A model generated the notes under the pieces. The model saw only the letters and a program-made list of their open reading frames with translations. It had not been told where the DNA came from and searched no databases. The position numbers and the translations under genes were made by a program. Below are positions 1 to 6,890 of a stretch of DNA of 10,966 nucleotides, one piece after another (the first letter of the stretch is position 1; each line of letters opens with the position of its first letter). The stretch comes from CAYUKK01 sp964445305 (GTDB taxonomy: Bacteria > Acidobacteriota > Aminicenantia > Aminicenantales > UBA8522): NCBI GenBank assembly GCA_964445305.1, contig CAYUKK010000104.1, positions 1 through 10,966 of the forward strand, in the 5' to 3' direction.

Positions 1-666
1 GTCATCGACCCGGGTCATGGCGGACTCGAGAGCGGAGCCAAGGGGAAGTTCGGGACGCTCGAAAAAGATATTACTCTGGCCATCGGGCTCAAGCTCAAGA
101 GGATTATCGAGCGCAACCTGGCCCTTCGGGTCGAGATGACCCGGGACAAGGACATCGATGTTTCCCTCGAAAACAGGGCGGCCATCGCCAACAACCACAA
201 GGCGGACCTCTTCATCAGTGTCCACACCAACAGCTCTTATCGAAGGAACGCCCAGGGTTCGGAAACTTTTTTCCTCAGCCTCAACGCGACTGATGAGGAG
301 GCGCGTCGGCTGGCCTACTTGGAGAATACTTCGGCCGACCTTGAAAAGCCGTTGATCGAGGAGAGCCAGGACGAGATCAAGATGATTCTCTGGGACATGG
401 CTCAATCGGCCTACCTGAAACAGAGCCAGGCCCTGGCTGAGATCATTCAGGACGAGCTCAACACCCTGCTGGGGACAACCAACCGGGGTATCAAGCAAGC
501 GCCGTTCAAGGTTCTCACCGGCGTGGCCTGTCCGGCGGTTCTCGTCGAGGTGGCTTTTATTTCCAACCCTGAGGAAGAAAAGGAGCTCGTCAAGGAGAGC
601 TTCCAGGATAGCGTGGCCGAAGCCCTCTATCGGGCGCTGGTTCGCTATCTGAAGATCGCTTCCTGA
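1..666 (+). CDS. N-acetylmuramoyl-L-alanine amidase (Amidase_3), 5'-truncated
   Basis: This is the C-terminal catalytic domain of a zinc-dependent amidase that cuts the bond between N-acetylmuramic acid and L-alanine in peptidoglycan, acting in the periplasm or outside the membrane. The frame is open from base 1, so the true start lies before the window and 221 residues are visible. Seen directly: VIDPGHGG at visible residues 1-8 with the first zinc-ligand His at 6, the LEKD motif with Glu21, SVHTN with His75, and LVEVAFISN near the end with the catalytic-type Glu183. All the residues expected of an Amidase_3 (AmiA/B/C, CwlC-like) enzyme are therefore present. The insert between SVHTN and the C-terminal motif is long and Glu-rich, as in AmiC-type proteins where a regulatory helix blocks the site; equating the two is inference. 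A GerMN gene follows 14 bases later. Any signal peptide or AMIN domain would lie outside the window. Confidence 0.95.
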   Translation, partial: VIDPGHGGLESGAKGKFGTLEKDITLAIGLKLKRIIERNLALRVEMTRDKDIDVSLENRAAIANNHKADLFISVHTNSSYRRNAQGSETFFLSLNATDEEARRLAYLENTSADLEKPLIEESQDEIKMILWDMAQSAYLKQSQALAEIIQDELNTLLGTTNRGIKQAPFKVLTGVACPAVLVEVAFISNPEEEKELVKESFQDSVAEALYRALVRYLKIAS

Positions 667-680
667 GGTGGCGCGGGTCC

Positions 681-1259
681 ATGGACACGAAAAGGTGGCT
701 TTTTTTGGGCTTCTCGGCTGTCGTGCTCGTCGTTTTGGTCATCGTCTTCTTCCGAGGAGGCGGAGGAGAAAAGATCAAAGCGCCAGCCGAGCTTCTGCCC
801 GAAGCGCCCCACCCTGTCGAGGAGACGCCGAAAGAGACGAGATTGGTGACACTCTTCTTCCCTTCAGAGGAGGACAGCCTCCTCCACCCAGAAGTTCGGG
901 AGATAAAGACGTCGCCCTCGCTCGTTGATGGGGCCAAGCAGGTCGTCCATGAGCTCCTCAAAGGGTCGACCCAGGGTTATCTCTCTCCCTTCCCGGCTGA
1001 GACCAAGCTGAGGCAGCTTTTTGTCACCCGGGATGGGCTGGCCTACGTGGATTTCTCCCGCGAGCTGGCCGATTACCACCCCTCAGGGTCCTCAGCTGAG
1101 CTGGCCACGGTCTATTCGGTCGTCAACTCGCTCGCCTTCAACTTCAAGGCCATAAAAAAGGTCTTTATTCTGGTTGAAGGCCAGGAGAGAGAGACTCTGG
1201 GAGGGCATATCAACTTAAATCAGGCATTTTTGCCCCTTTATTCTCTGAACGCGCAATAG
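681..1259 (+). CDS. GerMN-domain protein with N-terminal membrane anchor
   Basis: This 192-residue protein has a single hydrophobic segment at residues 6-24, preceded by a short Lys/Arg-containing N-terminus, then a Pro/Glu-rich linker (about 35-53), then a GerMN-type domain (about 55-183). The domain shows the family pattern of LFFPSEEDSLLHPEVREI, a helical stretch AKQVVHELLKG, a YVDFSREL motif and a C-terminal VVNSLAFNF...VFILVEGQ segment. GerMN domains are named after Bacillus GerM and occur widely in non-sporulating bacteria, often beside cell-wall amidases, where they may bind peptidoglycan. No enzymatic role is established. There is no lipobox Cys, so it looks anchored by an uncleaved helix or a signal peptide, facing the periplasm. 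The ATG at 681 follows a GAGGTGG-like site with somewhat long spacing. The 14-base gap after the amidase implies co-transcription and a shared wall function (inference). Confidence 0.85.
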   Translation: MDTKRWLFLGFSAVVLVVLVIVFFRGGGGEKIKAPAELLPEAPHPVEETPKETRLVTLFFPSEEDSLLHPEVREIKTSPSLVDGAKQVVHELLKGSTQGYLSPFPAETKLRQLFVTRDGLAYVDFSRELADYHPSGSSAELATVYSVVNSLAFNFKAIKKVFILVEGQERETLGGHINLNQAFLPLYSLNAQ

Positions 1260-1310
1260 GCCAAATAATCAGGGCGCTGGCTCGACGCCCCCTCTAAATG
1301 GCGTTCAGAG
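1243..1310 (+). repeat. 10-bp inverted repeat across the GerMN-der junction
   Basis: CTCTGAACGC at 1243-1252, inside the last codons of the GerMN gene, is perfectly complementary to GCGTTCAGAG at 1301-1310, just before der. The 48-base interior holds a second short pairing, GGGCG (1272-1276) with CGCCC (1286-1290), so a branched stem could form. There is no run of T after the outer arm, so it is not a standard intrinsic terminator. Confidence 0.5.
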
Positions 1311-1323
1311 TAGGTCAACTTCG

Positions 1324-2637
1324 ATGAAGCCGCTGCCTCAAGTCGCCATCGTCGGATTTCCCAATGTCGGGAAATCGACGCTCTTCAACAGGTTACTCGG
1401 TCAGAGGAAATCGCTCGTTCATTCCCAACCCGGAATGACGAGGGACACGGTGTCAGCCGTCTTTTCTCTCGGCGGAAAGGCGTTCGTTCTCACCGACACC
1501 GGTGGCCTCGCCGACACCTCAGGCGAGCCGTTGAGCCAGGCTGTCTTCATGAGAGCCTGGAAAGCAGCCCGGCAGGCCGACCTTGTCCTCCTGGTCCTCG
1601 ACGGTCGCCGGGAGCTCCTCCCGGCTGAAGAAGAGCTTTATGTGGCGCTCCGCAAGCTCGGCAAGCCCATGCTCGTCGTCCTCAATAAGATGGATGTTGA
1701 GACTCAGCATGCCGCGATGGGAGACTATTATAACCGTCTCAGGCTCGATTCCCTCTTCCCGGTTTCGGCCGAGCACGGGAGGAACATCGATGTCCTCGAA
1801 GAAGAGCTCGTCCGCCTTCTCCCTCAGCAAACTGGTGGAATCAAAAAAGTCGAGCCGCTCCGCCTGGCTATCGTCGGCCGGGTGAATGTCGGCAAATCGT
1901 CGCTCATCAACCGGCTGTGTGGAGAAGACCGTCTACTAACAAGCCCCGTGCCCGGGACAACACGTGACAGCACGGATACTTTTGTCCTCCGCCACAGGAA
2001 GATTTTCTGTCTTATTGACACGGCCGGCATTCGCAAGCTCAGCCGGACGCGAGACGAACGGGAAAAGGCGAGCATCTTGAGAGCGAGAAAGACCATCAGT
2101 CGTGCGGATGTGGTCTGCCAGATTCTCGATGCCACGGAATTCCCCACCCGCCAGGATCTGGCCATCGCCCATCTGGCTGAGGAATCTGGCAAACCGCTCG
2201 TCCTGGCGCTCAACAAATGGGACCTCGTGGGAGCGGCGGCGGCATCACTCAATTACCGCGACATCATCGCCCGGAAAATGGCTTTTGTCGGGTACGCTCC
2301 TGTCCTTACCGTCTCCGCCGCGACTGGCAAGAGAGTCGTCAAGATTCTTGATTTGGCCGAGCAGGTCTATGCCGCCAGCGCTCGTCGCATCGACACTTCC
2401 CGGCTCAATGAATTTTTAGCCTGGATCAACGCCACCCATCCTCCGCTCACGCGAAACCGGCGAAACCTGAAGGTCAAGTATATAACCCAGACGAGCGTCC
2501 GCCCGCCCACTTTTCTCCTTTTTGCGGCGCGGCCGTCGCCGCTTCTTCCCGCCTATGAAAAGCTCTTCCTCCAGCTCCTCCGGGAAAAATTTGGGCTCTG
2601 GGGAACGCCTTTGAGGCTCAAACTCCGCCATAGCTGA
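1324..2637 (+). CDS. der: Ribosome-associated GTPase Der (EngA)
   Basis: Der is a tandem GTPase needed for maturation of the 50S ribosomal subunit; it acts in the cytoplasm on pre-50S particles. At 437 residues it has the usual family length. GTPase domain 1 shows the P-loop GFPNVGKST (residues 11-19), PGMTRD (G2 region, about 36-41), DTGG (58-61), NKMD (121-124) and SAE (148-150). Domain 2 shows GRVNVGKSS (185-193), PGTTRD (210-215), DTAG (232-235), NKWD (297-300) and SA (331-332). The C-terminal KH-like domain (about 356-437) contains RPPTFLLF and GTPLRLKLR, both typical. The second P-loop has Val where Pro is usual (GRPNVGKS); the phosphate-binding GKSS is intact. The ATG at 1324 has only a weak AGG upstream, and the 64-base gap before it contains one arm of an inverted repeat, so der may be less tightly coupled to the upstream pair. 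Confidence 0.97.
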   Translation: MKPLPQVAIVGFPNVGKSTLFNRLLGQRKSLVHSQPGMTRDTVSAVFSLGGKAFVLTDTGGLADTSGEPLSQAVFMRAWKAARQADLVLLVLDGRRELLPAEEELYVALRKLGKPMLVVLNKMDVETQHAAMGDYYNRLRLDSLFPVSAEHGRNIDVLEEELVRLLPQQTGGIKKVEPLRLAIVGRVNVGKSSLINRLCGEDRLLTSPVPGTTRDSTDTFVLRHRKIFCLIDTAGIRKLSRTRDEREKASILRARKTISRADVVCQILDATEFPTRQDLAIAHLAEESGKPLVLALNKWDLVGAAAASLNYRDIIARKMAFVGYAPVLTVSAATGKRVVKILDLAEQVYAASARRIDTSRLNEFLAWINATHPPLTRNRRNLKVKYITQTSVRPPTFLLFAARPSPLLPAYEKLFLQLLREKFGLWGTPLRLKLRHS

Positions 2638-2722
2638 GCCGTCAGTTTTCTCGCAACGGTCATCGAATCTTTGGCCATCGACATTCATGATCCGAGAGGC
2701 GCCGCTCATTCCTTTGTTTTTC

Positions 2723-2750
2723 TTGACTTCATCCCCCATTCCATTGTAAT
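2723..2750 (+). promoter_or_regulatory. Candidate sigma-70-type promoter for the TPR/rhomboid pair
   Basis: TTGACT (2723-2728) and TGTAAT (2745-2750) are separated by 16 bases, and each differs from consensus at one position. Transcription would start near 2757, about 50 bases before the TPR gene. The 169-base gap after der holds no other gene that I can see and no convincing terminator hairpin, only a T-rich stretch around 2713-2723. Confidence 0.55.
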
Positions 2751-2806
2751 TTATAAGACTCGATTTTTATTTTTGCGGTCGATGAATCCGCCATGAGGAG
2801 GCTGAG

Positions 2807-3796
2807 ATGAATAAAAAAAGAACCGTGGCGATGATCGCCGGGCTCCTGGCACTCGTTTTCCTTCTGACTTTCACCGCTTGCCAGAAGCTTAGCACGAACA
2901 AGCTAAGGGCAAACTACCATTTTTCGAAAGCGAATCAATTCTTCAAGGACGGCAAATACCGGCGAGCTATCGCTGAGTACGAGAATACCTTGAAATACAA
3001 CCCGAGCATGGTGGATGCCTATCGTTTCTTGGGCGAGAGCTACAAGAGCCTGTTCAAGACCCAGGACCAATCGCGGGAGAATCTGGAAATCGCCAATAAG
3101 GCTCTGGCCGCGCTAACGAAAGCCTTCGAATTCGAGCCGACGAATAAGGAAATCATTTATTCCCTGGGCGATATGTACGACAAGATGAGGAATTTCGAAG
3201 AAGCCGAGAAATATTACCTGAAGATCCTCGAGCTCGAGCCGACGAACATGAACAATTTTTATGTTGTCGCCGAATTCTACAAGCGATACGCGGGAGAAAG
3301 GGAAGAGCTGAAGCGCAAGGTCGAGGGAATGTACTTACGCCGCATCGAGCTCGACCCGGAGGAGCCGCAGGGATATGCTTATATTGCCAACTACTATGAC
3401 CAGATTACCCCCATTCCAGATTTCGATAAAGCCGTTGAATTCCAGAAGCGCCGGCTCCAACTCGACCCCGACAACGCCGAAATTTATTACACCATCGGCG
3501 TCAACCGCTTTTTTAAAGCCTACCGTCTCCAGAACATTCTCTCCCTCGAAGAAAGGGAAAAACTGGGCAAGGAAAGCGAAGCAGCCTTGCTCAAAGCCAT
3601 CGAGCTTAACCCTTCCTATCCTGATAGCTACGCTTATATCAACATGGTGCACAGGAACATTTTCGCTCATGTCTACCCGGATAGGGCCAGCCGGCATATC
3701 GCAGAGGCAGATCGGTGGATGGAGAAGTTCAACGAGGTCCGCAAGAGGGCTATGGAGAAGGCCAGGTTAGAGAAAGAGCTGAAGAGAGTCGAATAG
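2807..3796 (+). CDS. TPR-repeat lipoprotein
   Basis: This is a 329-residue exported protein. The N-terminus has Lys/Arg residues at 3-5, a hydrophobic core (about 8-21) and a lipobox-like FTAC ending at Cys25, so it is probably a lipoprotein cleaved before Cys25. The rest is alpha-helical and made of tetratricopeptide repeats: clear units at about 37-66 (NQFFKDGKYRRAIAEYENTL), 112-146 (GDMYDKMRNFEEAEKYYLKI), 186-219 and 223-268. Several repeats end in the typical LEP/LDP/LNP turn. The final 30 residues are highly charged and may form a helix or coiled coil. TPR proteins are scaffolds for protein-protein contacts; the partner is unknown and I do not recognise a named orthologue. The ATG at 2807 has a clear GAGGAG site (2795-2800). 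A rhomboid protease gene follows 28 bases later, probably in the same transcript. Confidence 0.88.
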   Translation: MNKKRTVAMIAGLLALVFLLTFTACQKLSTNKLRANYHFSKANQFFKDGKYRRAIAEYENTLKYNPSMVDAYRFLGESYKSLFKTQDQSRENLEIANKALAALTKAFEFEPTNKEIIYSLGDMYDKMRNFEEAEKYYLKILELEPTNMNNFYVVAEFYKRYAGEREELKRKVEGMYLRRIELDPEEPQGYAYIANYYDQITPIPDFDKAVEFQKRRLQLDPDNAEIYYTIGVNRFFKAYRLQNILSLEEREKLGKESEAALLKAIELNPSYPDSYAYINMVHRNIFAHVYPDRASRHIAEADRWMEKFNEVRKRAMEKARLEKELKRVE

Positions 3797-3824
3797 GGCT
3801 CGGCGCCGAAAAACTGGCGACCGG

Positions 3825-4499
3825 ATGTTTCTGCCGCTTCGGGACGAAAACCCGACTGTCCGCTTTCCCATCGTCACTGTCCTTCTCATTTCGGCGAATG
3901 TCCTCATTTTTCTCTACCAGGCGTTTTCCCCTCAAGGGTTGGATTATTATATTCTGAGGATGGGGGTCATCCCTTATGAAATTACCCATTTTCAGGCGCT
4001 TCCCCATCTCCATCGCGTCTTTCCGCCCTTCACCCTTCTCGCTTCCATGTTCCTTCATGGCAACCTGTTCCACCTCCTCGGCAACATGCTCTTCCTCTGG
4101 ATTTTCGGGAATAACGTCGAGGACTACCTGGGGTCCTTCCGGTTCATCCCTTTCTATCTCTTGAGCGGTCTGGCCGCCAGCTTTACCCAGATTGCTTTCC
4201 ATCCCAACTCCCGCGTCCCGATGATCGGTGCCAGCGGAGCGGTGGCCGGTGTTCTGGGAGCGTATTTTATCCTCTATCCCGGGGCCAGGGTGCTGACTCT
4301 CGTTTTCCTGTTCTTTTTTATCCGCATTATCCCCATTCCCGCCTTTTATGTGCTCGGCTTTTGGTTCTTGGCGCAAGTGCTGAACATCGGCCTGGGAGGA
4401 GGGGTGGCCTGGTTTGCCCATATCGGTGGGTTTCTCGTGGGCATCGCCCTTGTTCGGGTCATGGCCAGACGCCACCGCCGAAGGCTCTGGGTGAGCTGA
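3825..4499 (+). CDS. Rhomboid-family intramembrane serine protease
   Basis: Rhomboids cleave transmembrane substrates within the lipid bilayer using a Ser-His dyad. This 224-residue protein begins with the N-terminus typical of many bacterial members, MFLPLRDENPTVRFPIVT, and has about six hydrophobic segments (about 15-34, 66-95, 104-125, 136-152, 153-183 and 191-212). The catalytic signature GASG is at 135-138 with nucleophile Ser137. The partner His199 lies in the last helix (FAHIGGFLVG). HGNLFHLLGNM at 78-88 supplies the conserved His/Asn residues of helix 2. The core active-site residues are present, so it is probably active (inference). The ATG at 3825 lacks a strong Shine-Dalgarno sequence and is chosen because it gives the family-like N-terminus. 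The gene follows the TPR lipoprotein closely, and their products may work together at the membrane. Substrates are unknown. Confidence 0.93.
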   Translation: MFLPLRDENPTVRFPIVTVLLISANVLIFLYQAFSPQGLDYYILRMGVIPYEITHFQALPHLHRVFPPFTLLASMFLHGNLFHLLGNMLFLWIFGNNVEDYLGSFRFIPFYLLSGLAASFTQIAFHPNSRVPMIGASGAVAGVLGAYFILYPGARVLTLVFLFFFIRIIPIPAFYVLGFWFLAQVLNIGLGGGVAWFAHIGGFLVGIALVRVMARRHRRRLWVS

Positions 4500-4513
4500 A
4501 CGCCTCCCAGCTG

Positions 4514-4542
4514 TTGACAACTCGGCCGATATTTAGTATTTT
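4514..4542 (+). promoter_or_regulatory. Promoter of the rplM-frr gene string
   Basis: A perfect -35 TTGACA (4514-4519) lies 17 bases before TATTTT (4537-4542), which matches four of six -10 positions. Transcription would start near 4549, leaving a leader of about 60 bases that is AT-rich (TTATTATTTATTATTG around 4558-4575) before the TGAGGAAG ribosome-binding site at 4596-4603. The strong -35 suits a highly expressed ribosomal-protein operon. I could not recognise a known L13 leader fold in it. Confidence 0.65.
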
Positions 4543-4609
4543 AGGACATCATTTTTGGTTTATTATTTATTATTGATTCCCCGGTATTTAGTCACTGAGG
4601 AAGACGCGG

Positions 4610-5038
4610 ATGAAAACTTTTGTCCCCAAAAAGGACGCCGTCGAGAGGAAATGGTGGCTGGTCAACGCCGAGGGGAGGGTTCTCGGGCGTCTGGCCACAG
4701 AAGTGGCCACGCTCCTGCGCGGCAAGAAAAAGCCACAGTTCGCGGATTTCTGCGACACGGGGGATTTTGTCATTGTCGTCAATGCGGAGAAGGTCCGGGT
4801 CACCGGCCAGAAGATGGATAAAAAAATCTACTATTCCCATTCGGGATATCCTGGTGGGTTGAAGAGCGAAAGGCTTAAGGAGCTACTCCGGGACAAGCCA
4901 GAAGAGGTCATCCGGCGGGCCGTCTGGGGGATGATCCCCAAGAATAAGCTGGGCCGCCGGGTGTTGAAGAAACTGAAGGTTTACCGGGGGCCACATCATC
5001 CCCATGTGGCCCAGAATCCCCAGGAGTACCGGTTCTGA
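4610..5038 (+). CDS. rplM: 50S ribosomal protein L13
   Basis: L13 is an early-assembly protein of the large ribosomal subunit that binds 23S rRNA. The 142-residue product matches the usual bacterial length and carries the family landmarks: KWWLVNAEGRVLGRLATEVATLLRGK near the start, GDFVIVVNAEKVRVTGQKMDKKIYYSHSGYPGG in the middle, then RAVWGMIPKNKLGRRVLKKLKVY and GPHHPHVAQNP at the C-terminus. The ATG at 4610 follows TGAGGAAG with good spacing. It is the first gene after a consensus promoter and stands 14 bases before rpsI, the near-universal partner of rplM. In E. coli L13 represses its own operon; whether that applies here cannot be told. The last 50 bases contain a 9-bp perfect inverted repeat (4988-5012). 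Confidence 0.98.
   Translation: MKTFVPKKDAVERKWWLVNAEGRVLGRLATEVATLLRGKKKPQFADFCDTGDFVIVVNAEKVRVTGQKMDKKIYYSHSGYPGGLKSERLKELLRDKPEEVIRRAVWGMIPKNKLGRRVLKKLKVYRGPHHPHVAQNPQEYRF
4988..5012 (+). repeat. 9-bp perfect hairpin in the 3' end of rplM
   Basis: GGGCCACAT (4988-4996) pairs with ATGTGGCCC (5004-5012) around a 7-base loop. It lies in the codons for the conserved GPHHPHVAQ segment, so the protein sequence explains part of it. It precedes the rplM stop by about 25 bases and is not followed by a T run. Confidence 0.45.
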
Positions 5039-5040
5039 GT

Positions 5041-5048
5041 GGAGGAGG
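5041..5048 (+). promoter_or_regulatory. Ribosome-binding site of rpsI supporting a TTG start
   Basis: GGAGGAGG at 5041-5048 ends four bases before TTG 5053. This strong site fixes the non-ATG start of rpsI: the next in-frame Met codon is far downstream, inside the conserved S9 core. Confidence 0.75.
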
Positions 5049-5052
5049 AAGT

Positions 5053-5457
5053 TTGAGTCTGATTCAGTACTATGGAACGGGCAAGCGAAAATCGTCCGTG
5101 GCAAGGGTTTTCTTGCGTTCGGGAAAAGGCGATATCACGTTGATTGTTGATAAAAAACCCCGCCCCTTCGCCGAATATTTTTCTTTACCTTCCCACCAAT
5201 TTCTCATCCGCCAGCCGCTGCGGTTGACCGAAACAGAGGACAAGTTTGATATTTTTCTCCGCGTTGAGGGTGGCGGTGTCCGCGGGCAAGCGGAAGCTGT
5301 GCGGCTCGGGATTGCCCGGGCTCTCGTTGAATTCAACCGGGAGCTCAAGCCGATGCTCAAAAACGCCGGCTTGCTCACCCGGGATTCGCGGGTCAAAGAG
5401 CGCAAAAAGTATGGCCTTCTGGCCGCCCGAAAAGCGCCCCAGTACCACAAGAGATGA
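5053..5457 (+). CDS. rpsI: 30S ribosomal protein S9
   Basis: S9 is a small-subunit protein whose long C-terminal tail reaches the P-site tRNA anticodon stem-loop. The 134-residue product has the family pattern: YYGTGKRKSSVARVFL at the start, a central GGGVRGQAEAVRLGIARALVEFN, and the basic tail LTRDSRVKERKKYGLLAARKAPQYHKR. It starts with TTG at 5053, supported by a strong Shine-Dalgarno sequence and by the conserved N-terminus beginning only a few residues later. The terminal Lys-Arg that contacts tRNA in other bacteria is present, but the preceding residue is His, where Ser or Thr is common (SKR or TKR). It follows rplM by 14 bases and its stop is followed 14 bases later by the probable rpsB start. 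Confidence 0.97.
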   Translation: MSLIQYYGTGKRKSSVARVFLRSGKGDITLIVDKKPRPFAEYFSLPSHQFLIRQPLRLTETEDKFDIFLRVEGGGVRGQAEAVRLGIARALVEFNRELKPMLKNAGLLTRDSRVKERKKYGLLAARKAPQYHKR

Positions 5458-5462
5458 GGAGG
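5457..5462 (+). promoter_or_regulatory. Ribosome-binding site deciding the rpsB start
   Basis: AGGAGG at 5457-5462, continuing as GAAGAG, lies nine bases before GTG 5472. The upstream in-frame ATG at 5454 overlaps this site and has no Shine-Dalgarno sequence of its own. GTG 5472 is therefore the better start. Confidence 0.65.
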
Positions 5463-5471
5463 GAAGAGAAC

Positions 5472-6269
5472 GTGGTTTCTGTGACCATGAAGGAGCTGTT
5501 AGAGGCGGGCGTTCATTTCGGACATCAGACAAGAAGGTGGAACCCGAAGATGAAGGAGTACATCTTCGGGCAGCGTAACGGTATCTACATCATCGATTTG
5601 CAGAAGACGATCAAGATTTTCAAGGAAGCTCTCCAGTTCTTGAAGGGCGTGGCTGAAGCCAACAAAGATATCCTGTTTGTCGGCACGAAGAAACAGGCCC
5701 AGGACATCATTCGCGAGGCGGCCACGCGCTGTGAGTGTAGCTATGTCAACCAGCGCTGGCTGGGAGGCCTACTGACCAATTTTGCCGTGATCCGAAACAG
5801 CGTCGATAAGCTCATCGAGCTCGAAGAAATGAAAGAGGATGGCCGGTGGGAACTCCTCTCCAAAAAAGAGCAATCGAAGATGGAGAAGTTGTACCGGAAG
5901 CTGGCCAAGAACTTGGGCGGGATCAAGAACATGAAGGAAAGGCCGGGTGCCCTGTTCGTCGTCGATTCGGCCAAGGAGGAGATTGCCATCGAAGAAGCCC
6001 AGAGGCTGGGGATTCCTATTGTGGCTGTTGTCGACACCAACGGAGACCCTGAAAATATCGATTATCCTATCCCCGGTAACGACGACGCTGTCCGGGCTAT
6101 CGAGCTCTTCGCTTCGAAAGTCGCCGAAGCCATCCTCGAAGGAAGGAAGAGCCGGCTGGAGAAGGAGCTCGAAGCAGCCAAGAGGGAAGAGGGAGCGAGT
6201 GAGGCAGAGGCCTCTCTGGCGGGACTCCATGCCTCCCCGGTAAAGGGCGAAGAGGAGGATCTCAGTTGA
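5472..6269 (+). CDS. rpsB: 30S ribosomal protein S2
   Basis: S2 joins the small subunit late and sits between head and body near the mRNA exit site. From GTG 5472 the product is 265 residues and begins MVSVTMKELLEAGVHFGHQTRRWNPKM, the classic S2 N-terminus. It continues with RNGIYIIDLQKT, NKDILFVGTKKQAQ, NQRWLGGLLTNF, PGALFVVDSAKEEIAIEEAQRLGIPIVAVVDTN and DPENIDYPIPGNDDA, all highly conserved. An in-frame ATG at 5454 would overlap the rpsI stop (ATGA) and add six charged residues, but it lacks a ribosome-binding site. The C-terminus carries an extra Glu/Ala-rich tail of about 35 residues after the conserved core; such tails vary among phyla. tsf follows 14 bases after the stop, the usual rpsB-tsf arrangement. 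Confidence 0.98.
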   Translation: MVSVTMKELLEAGVHFGHQTRRWNPKMKEYIFGQRNGIYIIDLQKTIKIFKEALQFLKGVAEANKDILFVGTKKQAQDIIREAATRCECSYVNQRWLGGLLTNFAVIRNSVDKLIELEEMKEDGRWELLSKKEQSKMEKLYRKLAKNLGGIKNMKERPGALFVVDSAKEEIAIEEAQRLGIPIVAVVDTNGDPENIDYPIPGNDDAVRAIELFASKVAEAILEGRKSRLEKELEAAKREEGASEAEASLAGLHASPVKGEEEDLS

Positions 6270-6271
6270 GC

Positions 6272-6277
6272 GAGGAG
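6272..6277 (+). promoter_or_regulatory. Ribosome-binding site deciding the tsf start
   Basis: GAGGAG at 6272-6277 lies six bases before ATG 6284, which gives the family-typical MDITAEMVKELR. A competing TTG at 6266 also has a GAGGAGG upstream (6252-6258) and would overlap the rpsB stop, adding MSEEKR. ATG is preferred because of codon and fit to the family N-terminus. Confidence 0.6.
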
Positions 6278-6283
6278 AAAAGG

Positions 6284-6880
6284 ATGGACATCACAGCCGA
6301 AATGGTCAAGGAGCTTCGCCAGAGGACTGGCATTGGAGTGATGGAATGCAAAGCTGCTCTGGAAGAGAGCCAGGGAGACATGGACCGGGCCATCGCCATC
6401 CTGAGGAAGAAAGGGTATGCCCGGGCCAAAGAGAAGATGACCCGGGAAACGAGCCAGGGCCTCGTCCAATCTTATATCCACCTCGAGGGCAAACTGGGGG
6501 TGCTGGTCGAGGTCAACTGCGAGTCGGACTTTGTCGCCCGCAACGAAGAATTCAAGGAGCTGGTCAAGAACATTGCCATGCAGATTGCCGCGGCCAACCC
6601 CAGGTATATCTCCCCGGAGGAAATTCCGGCGGCCGAGCTTGAGCAGGAAAAAGAGATCATCCGCGCCCAGCTCAAGGACATGAAGAAGCCGCCTGAAATC
6701 ATCGAGAAGATTGTCGAGGGGAAGCTGAAGAAGTTTTACGAGGAAGTCTGTCTCCTCCATCAGCCTTACATTAAAGACGATAAGATGAGCGTCCAGCAGC
6801 TCATCGCCTCCCACATCGCCAAGATCGGGGAAAACATCAGGGTCAGAAGGTTTGCCCGGTTTGAACTGGGCAAAGATTGA
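6284..6880 (+). CDS. tsf: Elongation factor Ts, short form
   Basis: EF-Ts is the nucleotide-exchange factor that releases GDP from EF-Tu. The product from ATG 6284 is 198 residues (204 from the alternative TTG 6266). It opens with the UBA-like domain MDITAEMVKELRQRTGIGVMECKAALEESQGDMDRAIAILRKKG. The EF-Tu-contacting segment follows as CESDFVARNEEFKELV; the family consensus has TDFVA, so Ser replaces Thr here. The C-terminal part has LLHQPYIKDDKMSVQQLI and IGENIRVRRFARFELG, the typical ending. It is much shorter than the E. coli protein (about 283 residues) and close to the compact Thermus type, which has only one core subdomain. It sits between rpsB and pyrH, as in many bacteria, with a 10-base gap to pyrH. 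Confidence 0.97.
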   Translation: MDITAEMVKELRQRTGIGVMECKAALEESQGDMDRAIAILRKKGYARAKEKMTRETSQGLVQSYIHLEGKLGVLVEVNCESDFVARNEEFKELVKNIAMQIAAANPRYISPEEIPAAELEQEKEIIRAQLKDMKKPPEIIEKIVEGKLKKFYEEVCLLHQPYIKDDKMSVQQLIASHIAKIGENIRVRRFARFELGKD

Positions 6881-6890
6881 TAAACCAGCC

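Noticed and set aside
2640..2722. Possible terminator after der
   Set aside because: There is a T-rich stretch near 2713-2723, but I could not find a stable GC-rich stem directly before it.
3800..3809. 10-base palindrome TCGGCGCCGA followed by AAAAA, after the TPR gene
   Set aside because: There is no loop for a stable hairpin and no T run on the plus strand, so it is not a convincing terminator. It may be chance in GC-rich sequence.
3750..4520. Minus-strand open frame opposite the rhomboid gene
   Set aside because: It is a hydrophilic shadow of a membrane protein. The plus strand carries the GASG active site and the typical N-terminus.
5454..5471. ATG 5454 as the rpsB start, overlapping the rpsI stop as ATGA
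   Set aside because: It lacks an upstream ribosome-binding site and lies on the AGGAGG that serves GTG 5472. The added residues are not part of the usual S2 N-terminus.
6852..6890. TTG 6852 as the pyrH start
   Set aside because: It would overlap tsf by 29 bases and add residues absent from the UMP kinase family. ATG 6891 gives the standard length.
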